64,000 nt of DNA from Apostichopus japonicus (lineage: Eukaryota > Echinodermata > Holothuroidea > Aspidochirotida > Stichopodidae): positions 21,120,265 through 21,184,264 of the forward strand of contig NC_092573.1 in assembly GCF_037975245.1 (NCBI RefSeq), in the 5' to 3' direction. The notes beneath the pieces are model-generated. The model searched no databases and was not told the origin of the DNA. It saw only the letters and a list, made by a program, of their open reading frames with translations. A program made the translations under genes and the position numbers. Of the stretch, positions 23,119-38,873 are shown one piece after another (the stretch's first letter is position 1; every line of letters starts with the position of its first letter).

Positions 23119-26100
23119 GTTAGCCTCTCATACAAATTCCCCCAATAACTGAATATATCATTTTCATCCTTACTTACTTGTCACGCAGTTCTGTGGCTCG
23201 CATTTATAGTCAAAACACTTCGCGGCACTTGGTCCCCCGTTTCTGTTTAAAGCCATGTATTCCGATAATATGTTCCTTGAGTTCATTAGCATCTCTGATT
23301 CACAATTTAACGTCGATTAACGAAGAGAGAATTTTTAAAACATCCGGTGTGATATTTGTATGTGATTAATATACTAATAGGATATAAATTGTCTGGACGA
23401 AAGACGTTTTTTTGACCAAAAATGGAATAATTTCTTTCGTTGGAATTGCTCGGTGTTATTAATTCTAGAGCGTATATACTTGCAGAGAGCAATTGGCATT
23501 ATATTTTGAAAAATGCTGTAGGAATAAAAATCTCTGTAAAATGTAATATTGTCGATCACACTTGCAAAAGGTTGCTTTAAAATATATGATGATTAATATA
23601 TCTCTTTCTTGTTTACAAGATATTGTCTGTAAAACTTAACCCAAATCAGACGATTTTCGGTATTTTTCCAACTTGAAAAAAGAAAGATCAAAGAAAAGTG
23701 TCATCTGATTTTATTAGATATTCAATGGAGCTGTCATATTGTATTGCCAGGTTGGGTGACTCCATCTTATCTTGAAAATAAACAAAAAGTCGTGTTTTTA
23801 CTAGTCATTGCAAAGTAAATTCTTGCCAAACCAGTACAAGGTTTCATTCCCACAGTTTGTTTTTTTGTGTGTAAGTTATGATTGAATGTCGTTCTTCTTA
23901 TAAACAATGAATGATATGCTCAGGTTAGATTTCTTATATAAAACGACTGGTATACCATTTGTATACCATCACATGTAGTCCCCCATTATAACTGTATTTC
24001 AAAGTTACGTAGTAATTTTTGGACCGATGGTCTAACCAGGATATTCCATCACCCGTCCCCCCTCCACCCCCCCCCCCCCGCCACAACCAGGAAGCTGCCA
24101 TACTTAAACTCAGGGAAACTGCAGTACCCCTCCATTCGTCACCACACCCCTATAGAGCTAATATTGCTGTTGTAGTATTTGAGCCTATATACTACCCTAA
24201 CGTACATTATGTTGTATGGTTTGTAATGTAGGCCTCTAGGTACTGTTCCGTTATATCTCGGCACTCCAATATGGGAATCTGGGGATACAACGCGAGGCAC
24301 ACTACTACGACAATCACAGAGCAAGAAAATAATAAGTTTAGAGTAGAAAGAGGACTTATTCTTCCTCTATTAAATTAACCAGCTACAAATTTCTCCGAGT
24401 CGTAAGGTCAACGATCGTGAACACGATACCAGCCTAGCTCATTGCAAACTCCGAGAGATACTTAATCTTAGTGAGATTTGCATATACTTATATGATTAAC
24501 AATGGCTAACTTTAATTTTTGGCATATTTACCCTTATAGGTGTATTTGTCCGGTCCAGTCACCCCGCCCCCCCCCCACCCGTCGCCTATCTCCCCTTTGT
24601 TGGTCTTTTACTTGTGGTAATAAAACTCAGTGAAAGAATCATAAACATTGGGTAAGTAATTTTATTTATTCAAGCAATTTGTTTCAAGAATTCATGACGC
24701 TGGCCATTCGACAGAGCGGAGAGTTGCCCTATCGAAAACTACCATTAATGGTCATGAGTTTAGAGTCATATGGTTCGAACGTTTCATAATCTCCAAAATA
24801 AACGTATAATTTTAACAAAGTTGACAAATAGAATGTAACATTCAGTGATGATAATTATCTGTTGCATACTCATTAACCTAAACATAAAGATGCATCTGTG
24901 TATTTGTGTTGTATATCAAAACTTTTCGTCCAGCTTATTTACTTACTTTTGGCTAGGATAATGTGTAGTAATTGTTCTTTTACTTTTCAGATACACAGTA
25001 CATGATAAACCGCTAATAAACCTCATACGTAGAAGGCTATAGTTAGCTACACCAATTTTCGATAGGAACTCTAGATACCCTGGTTGACGTTACCCCCCCC
25101 CCCCTCCGTCATAATCGATCATGGGAGGACAAGGGTTGAAAGGGGTATCAATTTGTTTGGTTTTTCGTGCCCTTGCTCTATCTATATGGATAAAAATTTC
25201 TTTAATACCAAAAAAGGTACCGTACCTCAGTATCACACAATTGGATTAACCGACCAAATTTTGAAAGAGTTATCCATTTTATCGTTGATGACGTCACGAT
25301 AAGATAATATCACATGTTTTTCGTTTGTTTGCTTATTTTTCGCGATCCGGGAGTGCACAGTGTCACAGCTTTAAAAGTGTTCTTTTTCCAGAACACATTA
25401 CTTTTTACATTAAAAACAAACAGAGCTAAGATCACGTATTTCAATGTTTACCTATTTTCGACATTTATTGAGTTGCTCGTTTTTTATCCTCTGTCTGTTT
25501 TAATATTTTTTATTCTCTGCTTCTTTCTTCCCCCCATTTTTGGTTGCTTCCTTTCTTTCTTTTTCTTTATATAACAAAAAAGATTTTTTTGGAAAAAAAA
25601 TTGGCGATCGAGTGACTTTTTCAGAGATAACACGCAAAAAAGAAAAACAGCGGCGAGGAACGTGGTGTAGTCAAGGGAATAGACGTCTTTTGTTTGTATA
25701 AAAGTAGAATTAAATTGTTTCAATTATACACAAATTACACCAATTTTATCACATTTCTCTCACATAAATGCTTCAAAGTATAGATCTTTTGAGATAAATT
25801 ACTTCTGTAGCAAATAAATCGCCGGTTGCCAGGTGGAAAAAAATTGATAAAAGTTTCAAACGTTATGATTTAGGCCTATAATATAACCGATTACTCTTTT
25901 CTTTTAGGATCGTTGGACCATTCAAATAAAAATTTGGAGGTTTATCATTCTGTTTTTCTTTCTCTTTGTAACAAACTTGATAAAATTGATTTTTTTTTAT
26001 ATAACAGTCCAACATTTGGAGCGATAGGGGCTACTTAATATACGGCTCAGATGAGTTAATGGTTGAAGTACCAAATACTGTCCTATCGCATATAAAAAGA

Positions 26101-26720
26101 GGTAAATCATTCACTTCCGGTTGTCGTTTCCAGAAGGGTCTCCCAGTATAAACGCTACAAGGGTTGGCGATCATCCCAAACGCAAACAAGTGGCCTCACA
26201 GAGCAACTCGTGTGACATTCCGAGACTGTGAGTTGCTTTCCGAATAGCCTACTTAGAATTCTTCCGGAAACGATAATGATTAAAGTTAGTAATTAATAAG
26301 AATATCAACATAAGCCAATATGCTCTCCGCTTTGTCGAATGACCAGCGTCATGAACTCTTGAAAAAAATTGCTTGAATAAATAACTTTACTCACCCAATG
26401 CGTATGATTCTTTTACTGAGTTTGATTACCACAAGTAAATTACTAAGAAAGGGGAGGTGGGGGCCGCATTTAAATTGAAGAATCTGAAGTAACTTCCGCC
26501 ATAAGTTAAGCGCAATGCACACATCATTCGATGTACCACACAAGCTATTTGAAGTTCACACATGCACTCGAAATACAGCGAACAGTTATCAGAGTCATCG
26601 GGCTTCGATAAACCTCCTCTTGTATATACGATGTGCGCCCTCAACTTAGTCTATGGCTGAGTCGACTTTGGGGAAGGTATGGAAAGTGGGATACAGGGGA
26701 GGGGGATTGTACTGAAAACG

Positions 26721-26790
26721 AATCATCATTATCATCACCATCGTCATCGTCATCGTCAACATCATTATCACCATCATCATCGTTATCATT

Positions 26791-26822
<32 letters not shown>

Positions 26823-26823
26823 G
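26721..26823. repeat. (ATC)n trinucleotide microsatellite
   Basis: Imperfect atc/atcgtc repeats becoming perfect atc toward 26795-26823. Low-complexity S, H or M polypeptides in all frames are by-products. Confidence 0.9.
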
Positions 26824-27905
26824 TCATCACTATGTGTAACGAAGATTCTCAATATGCTGGCGGCAATATCCGTCAGTCTATATGACTCCGACTAATCAAT
26901 AAATGACACAGCAGGATCACTTTATGCACCATTGATGGATCAGTGCACAGGGGCAGATCCAGGATTTTTGAAACGGAGGGGTCAGTATGACCCTGGTGTG
27001 TTTCTCTCCCCAAAGAAGATGGCGTCGGAACTAAATTTATGCAACATTGTTTAGTTTCCGGCCAGGCGATATGTCTGGATAATTCAAAGAGCAAGTGCCC
27101 GGAGAGATTTATTGGATTCCCAAGTGTGGGCGTCTGCGAGGATTAGTAAATAAAATCTGACTTACTGGCAAACTTGTCTATGTATTCTGTCAGAAATCTG
27201 TGCGTGACAAATCCTTTTCCGTTCCTCTCGATATGATTGGCACGACTGACACAACTCGTAAAGAGTTATAAGTTCCCAGTCTTCAAAAACTCGGCTAAAA
27301 CACGTTTTGTTGCCAATTGAGAAACTTTGGAGTATAATAAATCTAGCGGGGAAAAGACCTGTTGTTGATTGGTAAGTAGACGACCCGACGAAATAATAGT
27401 TAGACTGATGAACACACTAATATGTCAATACAGATTGATACATCCATGTATAGTCACGTTTACATACAAGATGGATGATGTTTTGAACCCTATCAACTGA
27501 AGATAATATTTTGCCAGTTCTAAGAACCCTTTATGGGAAAACAAATAAAGTACGAGATGATTTAGTTGTCTACGCAATATTGATAAAGAAAAGACACACT
27601 CATAATTTTTCATTTTTTTACCAAACAAGAAAATACAGACAGTAGCATGTCGGTAGGCCAAAAGTCCAAGTCAATAGTCAAGAGAGAGTTGTCATATCAT
27701 GTCGTTTTTACATTTACGTTAAAATGAGGAATCATTCTTCCACAAACCTCTCCGTCTAGCTTCCCTCCTTTCACCCCTCCTACCTCCCCCCCCCCCACCA
27801 CTTCTCACCGTCTTCTATCTTTTTATCCACCTATTCTATCTGATGTTCTCAACATCAAAGTAGGTGTCGACTTACCTTCTTGTTTCGCCCACCACTACTT
27901 GTATC

Positions 27906-28212
27906 CAGGCGCGTAGCCAAGCCGGGGGGGGGGGAGGGGAGACCGCCCCCCCCCCTTGAGCATATTTTTTGGTATGTTTTGTATGATATCGCTAGTAATT
28001 TCAAAAAAGAAAATGTTTAGATGCAACTTACAAGGCCTGGGAAGTGCCATTTCCAGCGATCTGGGAGGCTTTTCCGGCCAAAATTTTCTTGTAAGCTTCG
28101 CGCGAACTTATGGTGGTGCTACACTTAGATAGTTTGCAGAGCCGTATATACAGATCTGATAGTTTGCCTACAGGTTTGCCCCTCCCTTGGCAAATTCCTC
28201 GCTACGCGCCTG
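27906..28212. mobile_element. hAT-type MITE (307 bp) with 8-bp target-site duplication
   Basis: The terminal inverted repeats are perfect over 12 bases: caggcgcgtagc at 27906-27917 and gctacgcgcctg at 28201-28212. The flanks carry an exact 8-bp direct duplication, cttgtatc (27898-27905 and 28213-28220). A TIR starting CAG plus an 8-bp duplication is the diagnostic pattern of the hAT superfamily. The inside has poly-G/poly-C runs and no ORF, so it is non-autonomous. Confidence 0.88.
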
Positions 28213-28391
28213 CTTGTATCCACACCCCTTACTTCTGTATTCAGTCAAAGGCTATGAATCCTTGATTTAACTGCATGGACTTACTTTATTATTACGATGT
28301 GTACTTAACTGTGTTTCTGAACATGATCTTACAATCACAAAAATTGGGACCGAACAGCATTAGCTGTCAGGACCAAATCGCGTTGAGATAT

Positions 28392-29012
28392 CCGCCACTG
28401 CTTAATGTATACCGCTGATCCATCGATGGTTTGCAGGGATCGTTGACATCGATAGCATATGGGATTACGTGTGTGAAAGATAGGATATAGTGATCACACA
28501 CTGCCGGACTATCTACGATTTTGCCACTGCTTCATGTACCGCTGATCCATCGATGGTGTGCAGGGATCATTGACATCGATACCATATGGGATACCTTGTG
28601 TGACAGATAGTGATCACACACTGCTAGACTATCCACGATTTTGCCCCTGCTTAATGTACCGCTGATCCATCGATGGTGTGCAGGGATCAGGTGTGCAGGG
28701 AGACGCCGGCGTCTCCCAGTCATGAGATCCCCGGTTCGAATCCCCGCCGACAGCAAGGTGTGTCGTCTGGCAAGGGTGTTGTTCAATAACAACTTCCCGA
28801 CATGGACGTTAAATGGATGTGTGCCGAGAGATTGGCTTCGGTCAGCTTGCGAGTCTATAAGCCTCCATGGCTTCTTTCGCGAGTTCCTGCTTGCGGGAAG
28901 ATCACATATACATACATACATACATACATACATACATACATCATTGACATCGATAACATATGGGATTACTTGTGTGACAGATATAGTGATCACACACTGC
29001 CAGACTATCGAG
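28392..29012. repeat. tandem repeat of about 120-130 bp, three copies, the third split by a SINE
   Basis: Copy 1 is 28392-28520, copy 2 is 28521-28640, and copy 3 is 28641-28690 plus 28939-29012. Each copy runs from a cactgcttaatg-like start through gctgatccatcgatgg, gcaggg, ttgacatcgat, catatggga and gtgatcacacactg to actatc. The third copy continues exactly where it was broken after the inserted SINE. Confidence 0.85.
28691..28938 (+). mobile_element. tRNA-derived SINE, copy C, inserted in tandem repeat
   Basis: A more diverged family member: perfect B box ggttcgaatcc, atggacgttaaatg core, hairpin ttggcttcggtcag (28832-28845), cctgcttgcggg end, and a (TACA)n tail at 28908-28938. The head contains a perfect 20-base palindrome (28698-28717). 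Its position inside the tandem repeat dates it after the repeat expansion. Confidence 0.85.
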
Positions 29013-29794
29013 GTTTTTCAAGTAGCGAGGGTCGAGTTGAATTGGGTTGTAATCAGGGGCGGGGGGGGGGAGGGGCATATTCGGTGAGTTTCAGTCTTCA
29101 AACTGATGATATAAGAAGTTATAACACTGTGTTATAATCTTCAGGGCTATGATAGGGTAGGCCTGTTTGTATATTATTAGTAGCTTTCAAACGAACGATA
29201 GAATCAACGATTGAGATATTTAAGCAAACACAAAATAAAAACCCATCCACATGGAACGTACAAGCACCCGTGACTATGTGATGTCGTTTTTTGGACTTGT
29301 TCAAACCATTTGTTTTTCTCGCACATGAAGAAAGTCAAAAATCCCTTATATCTCCACCCCGTGAGTGATGATTTGAGGTAAATCTGGTTCACGTCTTCTT
29401 TAATCGAAAGTTTTAACCTTCAGGACCAAAAATTATTTACGGTTAAATAATTTATATTAAAGAAACCGCCATGAATGTTATCTTTCCACACTTTGTTCTT
29501 CGTTGCCAGTAAATGTGCTATTCTTAGAGAAAATTTGTCTTAAGTTTAAATTATCCTTCAACGATATAGAATGGAATCAAGTTATGTCAGACATTATTGT
29601 GAGGTCATAAACGTTTATTATTTGGTCTACACAATGTTTATATCTTGTTAGATATGTGAAACAGGCCTCAAAGTAGTGAGAATATCCTAATCTTGACTCG
29701 GTGACCAGAAGTATACGAATAAATTTATCCAACGGATTTGCAAGTTTGTTTTTTGTTTTTTTTACCCTCCCATGCAGGTATATAACGAAGTGAC

Positions 29795-29950
29795 TGTTAC
29801 AGAGTTGTTGACAATTAACAATTCATAATCATGGACGTTAAATATGAATGTAAGAGACTGACTTCGGTCAGCTTGCGGCTTTGATAAGCCAATGAGGCTT
29901 CTTCGTGAGTTCCTGCTTGCAGGAGGATCTAATATACATACATACATGCA
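29795..29950 (+). mobile_element. tRNA-derived SINE, copy D, 5' truncated
   Basis: It lacks the tRNA-like head. From gttgttgacaattaacaatt onward it is nearly identical to copy A, including CTGACTTCGGTCAG (29858-29871), ggctttgataagcc, cctgcttgcagg and the tacatacatac tail. The close identity to copy A suggests a recent common source. Confidence 0.85.
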
Positions 29951-31225
29951 AATACATAATACAGAGGAAGGAAAAAGGCACATTTATTCAACCCTCATCT
30001 TGATAGTTTTGTTGAGGACATTTCTTTGGTGAATTCAAAAGTTTCCATTTAAGTATTTGTAAAACGTAACCGCATGAAAATTTGATTTCAACTTGTTTCT
30101 TACATTACGAATTGAATCGTGGGAGACCTTTCAATATGTGATATATTGTTTCTGACAGACTAATCTATCACTTGCGTTAGGTTTGCACTGAAAATGTAAA
30201 CTATTTTATGTTAAGGGGGCCAAAAAAAATCTATCATTATAACCTTCCATCCAAAGTGAAAGATAAATACCTTAACAGCGGGGCAGGAATTACTAATATA
30301 ATGTTGGCATTTTTGACAATCTTTGCTACGCTCGGTTATCTTTGCAAGTCCGAATCAAATTATTTTTGTTGTAAAAGTGGTTGTGTAGTATATAGAGCAC
30401 ATGGTATTTCGGATTACCGATATGATGTAGGGCGTATAACAGGGGAAGAGTTTGACGTGGAAAAACATGGACAAACATAAGCTGTCCCTGAATTTGGCTA
30501 AGCGTTGGTAATCAGAAAACAGGGGCTGATTGTGGGCCAGGTCGGGCCCCTTAAACAATTATGTCGCTAAATTTATTTTTGAACACGGTATATGATGAAA
30601 ATGAGAACACATTTATTTTCCCGGGTCCCATAATAATTGACCCCGGCCCTAGGCTGTAACCCCCTGACGGTCATTAGTCAGTCCTGCATGTACAGAAATG
30701 ACGTGGTTGTGCATGGTGTTTCTTCTCATTGAATGTTTTGGAAACACTTCCATTACTTGGGAAACTACAACACCGTAACGGACGAGGGTGGGGTGAGGGT
30801 GATGGTAGTTTAGTCATGTAGGGGAACAAAACATAGCGGGGAGGGTATCTACAAACAGTAATACTGTTCCCATTGTTGTAGAGTTGCTAAGGTTCGAAAC
30901 ACTGGACAAAGAACGTCATAGAAACATGACCAATGATGATGATGATGAATTAAGGGTTATTTTGTCTTAATACAGAGAGCAGGAATGTTCAGATTCAGAT
31001 TTGTGAACGTGACCCTCTACCCCCTTCCCAATCCAACTCCTGTCGGGTTACTCTTTTTGGGTCTTATTGATCCAACAGATGCTTCAAAAAGGAGAGCGCC
31101 TTTGAAAACTCTTCGACACCTTTCCGAAAACCGGGTTAGGTATATCGGCATCACTTTTCCAGCTACGGACTATACCGTAAAAATAAAACGGTACCAAAAA
31201 GAACTTAACTCAAAGTCCGTGCTGT
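29951..31225. other. intergenic stretch, no supported gene
   Basis: A 90-codon open frame at 30208-30480 has no recognisable domain and no splice context. A pair of CAGGGG-starting ends around 30519 and 30667 suggests a decayed element but lacks a target duplication. Confidence 0.4.
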
Positions 31226-32949
<1,724 letters not shown>

Positions 32950-34487
32950 TGACCCCATAAGACCTCAAATATGTACACACTTTGGCCTTAATCTAATAAA
33001 ATTGATCGAAATCGTAATTTACGAAACATTTTTGATATTGGCATGTTCAGTATAAACACAAATTGAAGATGTGGTAACACAGTTTACTTTAGTGGTTTCC
33101 CGCACTCACGGTTCATAACAAAATGAACAAACTGTGCCATCAGAAAATATTTGCTACCGTGAAGATGGCGGGGAAAAGTAAGAAAAAGAAAAGTCACACG
33201 CAGTGGGTTATGAAAATGAATCACATCTTTGGGAACGAAGTTTATAAATCAAAATTTACTGATATCTAAAGTAACGTGTCGATCACGTGATTTAAATACT
33301 AAACCTCAAAACGGCAAGACCCAGATTCATGATCACAACTAGCTGTTTAAAATTGCATTTTATTCTTGCATCTTGTCCAAAAGTTGTGGTAAGATATTCA
33401 ACCGCGAGGGGGGGGGGGGGGTGTAAAGTATTATAACAAGTTACCGTTCTACCTTAGTCCACCCAATCTTGTAACAGCAGAGATATATAATTTGAAGGCT
33501 ATGAAACATGAAATTAAATTTATAGGACACAAAACTTTCTATATTACATTGGAAGAATTAAAAACCAGTTTCGTTACGCATCTGCATTACTCGAAAAACA
33601 CTATACCTTTAAAAAGTAAAGGGTTTCGAGCATAATGCCTCGCGTCAACATCTATCGCCATTAGACATATTATGTATGATACCGTGAATCGCGAGTTGCT
33701 GGGGAAAATCCCTACTTATGCCTCCTATACTCCACGTTAAAGTTAAGTCATTCATTATATATACTCGATATGTTAGGGTGGAGCAGATTAAAGATCATTA
33801 ATTGCGGATATCTCTTAAAGTAAGATGTTGCTGTTATTAAACTTTGTACAATATTATACTTGACTTACTTAAAGGTCTACATTATTGGCCCCACATTTTA
33901 GCGTCCTTTAAAAAAACATTGTTAGACGGTTTTCAAAATTTCAAAACGGTGCTTTCTGGAAGTTTTTTTTAACTCTCATTTTTATTTATAGACATCGAGG
34001 AGGGCTCAATTAGAAAATCATATGTTTCAGGAGGTAAAACAAAAATGGTTACGTCACAATGAATACCAATTACGTTTGCAGCCAGTTGCACTAAGTTGAG
34101 ACATTTTTTATATTTTTTATTATAATCTATACTTTTATGTTCCGCTTTAGAGCACTTGTATTGACAGTATCAACAGCATGGATATTCAGTGTTGGTATCA
34201 GATCAAGGTTTGGAACTGTTCATATGTCGTCGGTACAGTCGCTTTGAAGCATGATATGAGACTACCCGTATACATAGTGATACTTAGCACTAGAAAATTA
34301 TATCCCAACAAAGCTGACCTTTTTGCAAGTTAAAAATTCCTGTCTGTCATTCCAAAACTTCAACTTCAAATCAAAAACGGTTTAGTTCGTTACAGTAGGA
34401 ACACCGTGACAGACGGGTAAGATCATGTGTAGTATCTGTTCCCTTTCGAAGGGAATGGTGATGCACACCCGACGATGATCACACAGT

Positions 34488-34513
34488 CACAGTCCCGATG
34501 TAACGGGACTGTG
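34488..34513. repeat. short perfect inverted repeat
   Basis: Arms cacagtcccg (34488-34497) and cgggactgtg (34504-34513) with a 6-base loop. GC-rich relative to its surroundings and of unknown role. Confidence 0.6.
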
Positions 34514-37500
34514 GTTGAGAGCGGATCAGTCGTTCGGTAGTTTGGTTTTCGTGCACAGGTTCTTTCCTGGGCGACTTTTTCTTAAAAAGTACCTCCGGAG
34601 AATTTGTATTGTTATTATAATATCCCACAACAATATATATAACAACACCTCGGTTATCGTATACAAGGTGATATATGCCTGCAACAGTTTAACAATAATA
34701 GATACCTAGGCCTAGGCTCATTTTCAGAGACTAATGTATACGGTAGGGAAACATCTTTCATATAATTGAACACTAAAACCAACAGGAGAACACTAAAATC
34801 GCCAAAGTAATGCGGTGTCTAAGTCGTATAAGTTCTCACTAGCTAAAACCCTAGCCCTTTGCTGGATAGCTGATACGTTGGCCATTCATGGTACCTTCAA
34901 CTTTCCGTATTATGACAATAAAAACATTAAGCTATGGAAATCCAAACATTCCCGAAGTCGTCACTTTTTGTCACGATAGACCATGATTAATAACATATTT
35001 AAAAAAGATGTTCTCGTGTTGGTTTTTGACACTTTTCTTGAGGGAACACTGGGACGGATTGCTTCAGACTCTAAATGGAGTATGCCACCATATATCCTAC
35101 CAGTGTATAAAATATATGAATTTTGTTTTACTCTTAATCTTATTAGGGTAATTACTAGTTATAAAATTGACCATCGTAAAATGATGAAATGCTTGATACG
35201 TAAATAAAACTTGAATTTGTTATAGATTTTTTGTTTGTTTTTTTGTAGCCTATAAGAGTTGAATATTAGTGGAACTCATATAGATTGTGTGGCATTACCT
35301 ATATAATCGTTATACAGCCATGAAACGTAACCAGCCGTGTATAACTGTTAGCTGTCAACAGACAATACATTAGTGTCCAATTATTTTTGTTTGTTTTTTT
35401 ATGGGGCAATAAAAGTTTTGACATTTATCTACAATATATTGTGACATTATAAGTTATGAATGTTTTCATGTCGGTGTTTTATAGATACTCTTTCAACCGG
35501 TGAATTGCGATTGAAGAGCAAAATTATTTCATCGATATTAAAAACATTGCTGTCACCAATTATCATAGACTTCACTAATCGATTGCTTTATTCTTAATCT
35601 TTTTTTCCATTCATTTTTTTCTTGTTTTGTTTTTATTTTGTTATGCTTATCAAGTGAAGACGGGTACGTGACGCGACAACGTGAAGTTAGATTGTCAAGT
35701 TCATTGTTTTTTTTTCTTTTATAGAAAATGGGCGTCATTAATAAATGTCGATACAGCAATATGGAACAATTTTGCAGAGCCTGGATAAAGTTAAAGTTTT
35801 ATCTTTGTTAAGTTGTTGATACATGGTTTTACAACGCTGGATAACCTTGTTACTTTAACAATCGGTTACCACGGCAACCAGATATATACAATTCCGATCA
35901 TCGCATTTTAACGTAAGTGAGAAAAGTGATTATGATGAAGAAGTGTCCCCATCTCTTTCCCTTTGTAAGCAAATGAGACAAACCGAAAACAAGACAGTGG
36001 TTCGTTTATTGCGGGAGGGGTGGGTTGGGGTAGGGAGAGGAGGGAGGGGAGGGGAGGGGAGGGGTGGGTGTGGAGGGGGAGGGGAGTGTCAATATGTCAT
36101 GTCATGGGGCATACAAGAGCTGAAATCATGAATCTATTTTGTTTGTCCTCTTAGAAAAGACTTTGCTTAACTTGAGTGTGCCGATCAGAGGCCGCGGTCG
36201 CTCGCATATACCTTGTAACAAGGGAAGACATCCCCAGTATGATTCGATATACAACACAGAAAGTGCCCGCAGGGAATACTATTATGAAATTAATACGAAA
36301 CCGATAAAATGAAATTAATCATTGAATAGATCAGTAATTCCAGTCTGATCTCATGTGTTACATTTTGAAATTGCCACATTTCTTTATAAAAAAAATTAAC
36401 AAACAACCCAAAATAAAGCACTAAAATATACGTGAAATAACACTGCATAATACTTGCTAGTGATCGCAACTGTTCATGAAAACGCACGAGGCACTTCATT
36501 TTTAGAGAGGTTCCTATATAAACTATACACTTTTTACCAAATTTCAATGGAAAACTATGATGAAATGAGAGAATTTCTCTCGATATCAATTACTTACTGG
36601 CCTGCATTCTGTGAGCTCAAAACTCGTAGCAACGTAAGTTTTTTTTTCACGACTGTAACTTTCTCAGGATGCCAATAATTCGAATAAATGTCAAATGAAA
36701 CTTCCACTATATATTATACATCATTTATAGGGGCTTCTCTCTATAATACTTTGCGCTTTCTAAATTCTATAAGAAAAAGAAAGTGAATTCTTTTTTATGA
36801 AGTCAGCAATGTAAATAATGGTAATTGAAAAAGGTCAAACCATGACCAGATATCGTGACTTCAGTGTTGAAATGTCCATCGGCAATTAGGTGGAAGGAAC
36901 GAAACCCCGTAAACTTGTCTCAGATATGAACTTGAGGCTATACACAGCTGGGTCAAATCGCTTCCCAGTATATGTCGGCGTTCCCGACTTATACGCAAGG
37001 TAGATACGGTAACAAATGATACCGCCAATTCTTCTACAAGTTCATTGCAGGAAGCATAAGAAAAATAAAAAATAAATGCCAAGGAAATTTCTTACATGTT
37101 TTAAATATATTTGACACCGAAATTTTATACGTGAGAAAATGACCTTAAATTAATTCGATTGTCACTTTAGTATTTTGGCAGCCATTTTGTCATTTTACTG
37201 ACCTATTCAGCTAAAATCTTGTTAACACAAAACCATCAGTATTTCAATGTTTTTTTCTTTTCTTTCTCTGTTGACAGAACCAGTGTAGGGGGTATATATT
37301 TATCTTCAACAGATCTTAATTGGAATGTTGTGTTACGCTTGGGTTGAGTTTTTTCCCTTCTTCTGGCTGGGACACTTTTTGAATAACGCATACTCCATGT
37401 TGAACTTCAAGGCTGATATTCAGACGGCTTATACATGGACTAAAATCTATGTTGTACGATTTCATAAAATGTAATGGCCTTTTACGCGTGTCTATTCGAG

Positions 37501-38873
37501 TGTCTGTCTATACCAATTGAAACTAACGGGATATGCAGTAAGTCTGTGAAATACGTGTACTTTTTTCTGTCAGCTGACGTAACAATCACATGATTTTTTA
37601 CCTATGACCTCTAATTAATTATTCATTGATGTTGTTTTTTCTTCATTTGGTATCACTCGGTCAAGTATGAGTCACTGCACATCACTTCGTTGTAGGATCT
37701 TGTTTTAAGAGACATCGTGTGAGATGTTGATGTATTAAATATAGAAAAAAAAACTAAGTATGAGATGTGTCTGTCTTCCTAAATCAAAGGGGGGGGGGGG
37801 GTAAGAACTAGTACATAAAAAATAAGAGGGGTTAAGCATTAAGTTCATAAGTAAAAAAAGTAGAAGCCACAAAAAAAATACAAAAAGAAATAGAAAAACA
37901 GATGAAAGTAACGAATAAACATCTGCCGATAAGGTAACTGGGTGATAAAGACACATAATGGTTTTCTTATGATTTTTGGTGTCGTAAACACTGCTCAAAT
38001 ATTAGCTGAAAGGGTCACTAAGTAGCGAGATATGTTAGCAAACAATCGTAAACACGCACGCCCGATCGTAACTTTTCCAGTCAATATTTCGGGAGTAGGA
38101 AAACAGGTTATAGACGACACAATCCACCGAAATGGCCTTTCTAACCATTTGGTGAACATTCACAATATGGTTCAGAGATTGACGTCGAAATAAGACATGC
38201 GACAACTTACTCATTGGTACACTGAGTGCCATTACTGTCTATATGCAGTTTTTCTTTGGCTTTCAGAGATTTTAAGGGAATATATTCTAATGCGAGTTAA
38301 AGGAGACGCATATACAAAATAACATCACTATCCTAGGCCCATCAGTTCTGATGGAGAATCTTAACATGATCGCTACACCCAAACCGACTACAATATTTTC
38401 TGTTTTGGTGAAGTGAGGTGAATTGCGGGGGGGGGGGGGGGTATCATGAACTTAACCGGTTCCCGCATTTAGTACTACGCGAAGACTATAGCAAGTCTAA
38501 ATCAACACATGGCATCTGGCAACACCCGTATGAAGGGTCCCATTTTTTACTACTTTTATTTTATTTTATAGTCTGTTTGATAATCTGTTTAAGTTTTGCA
38601 TGCTTTCATTTTGTGGAGGTCGTATTGCGCAATTTTTTATTGTGAGATGATGACGACTAATGATAGTCGTTATTACTTTTTTTTTCAAAATATGATCCAT
38701 ATTTGATAACATGGCAGCAGCGTGATGTGACTTCTAAACCACGAGATCTTGCAAATGGAACGCGATTTTACCTACAGCTGTGAAGAGGGTTGTACATCAT
38801 CACAAACGTTTCTATCGCAAAAAAAAAACACGCTGGCGTGTCAGTTGGTTTCCCCTTTAAGCAGTATTGACAG

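Larger units (their letters stand above)
21430..26700. other. intergenic region without recognised host gene
   Basis: Apart from the minisatellite and the hAT-like element listed separately, only poly-C tracts (22587-22598, 24067-24080, 24568-24580, 25092-25104) and AT-rich sequence are seen. An open stretch at about 26131-26226 has no recognisable similarity. Confidence 0.45.

Noticed and set aside
26951-27065. caggggcagatccaggat segment resembling a MITE terminus
   Set aside because: The partner terminus was not found within 500 bases.
28532-29137. Three overlapping ORFs of 111-153 residues
   Set aside because: They run across SINE copy C and the tandem repeat; parts of the same translation recur at other SINE copies (4218-4436, 29762-29983).
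30208-30480. 90-residue ORF
   Set aside because: No domain recognised, no promoter or splice context, AT-rich composition like its flanks.
30519-30667. Possible hAT-like element with CAGGGG ends
   Set aside because: Only the first six bases and scattered GGCC blocks match, and there is no target-site duplication.
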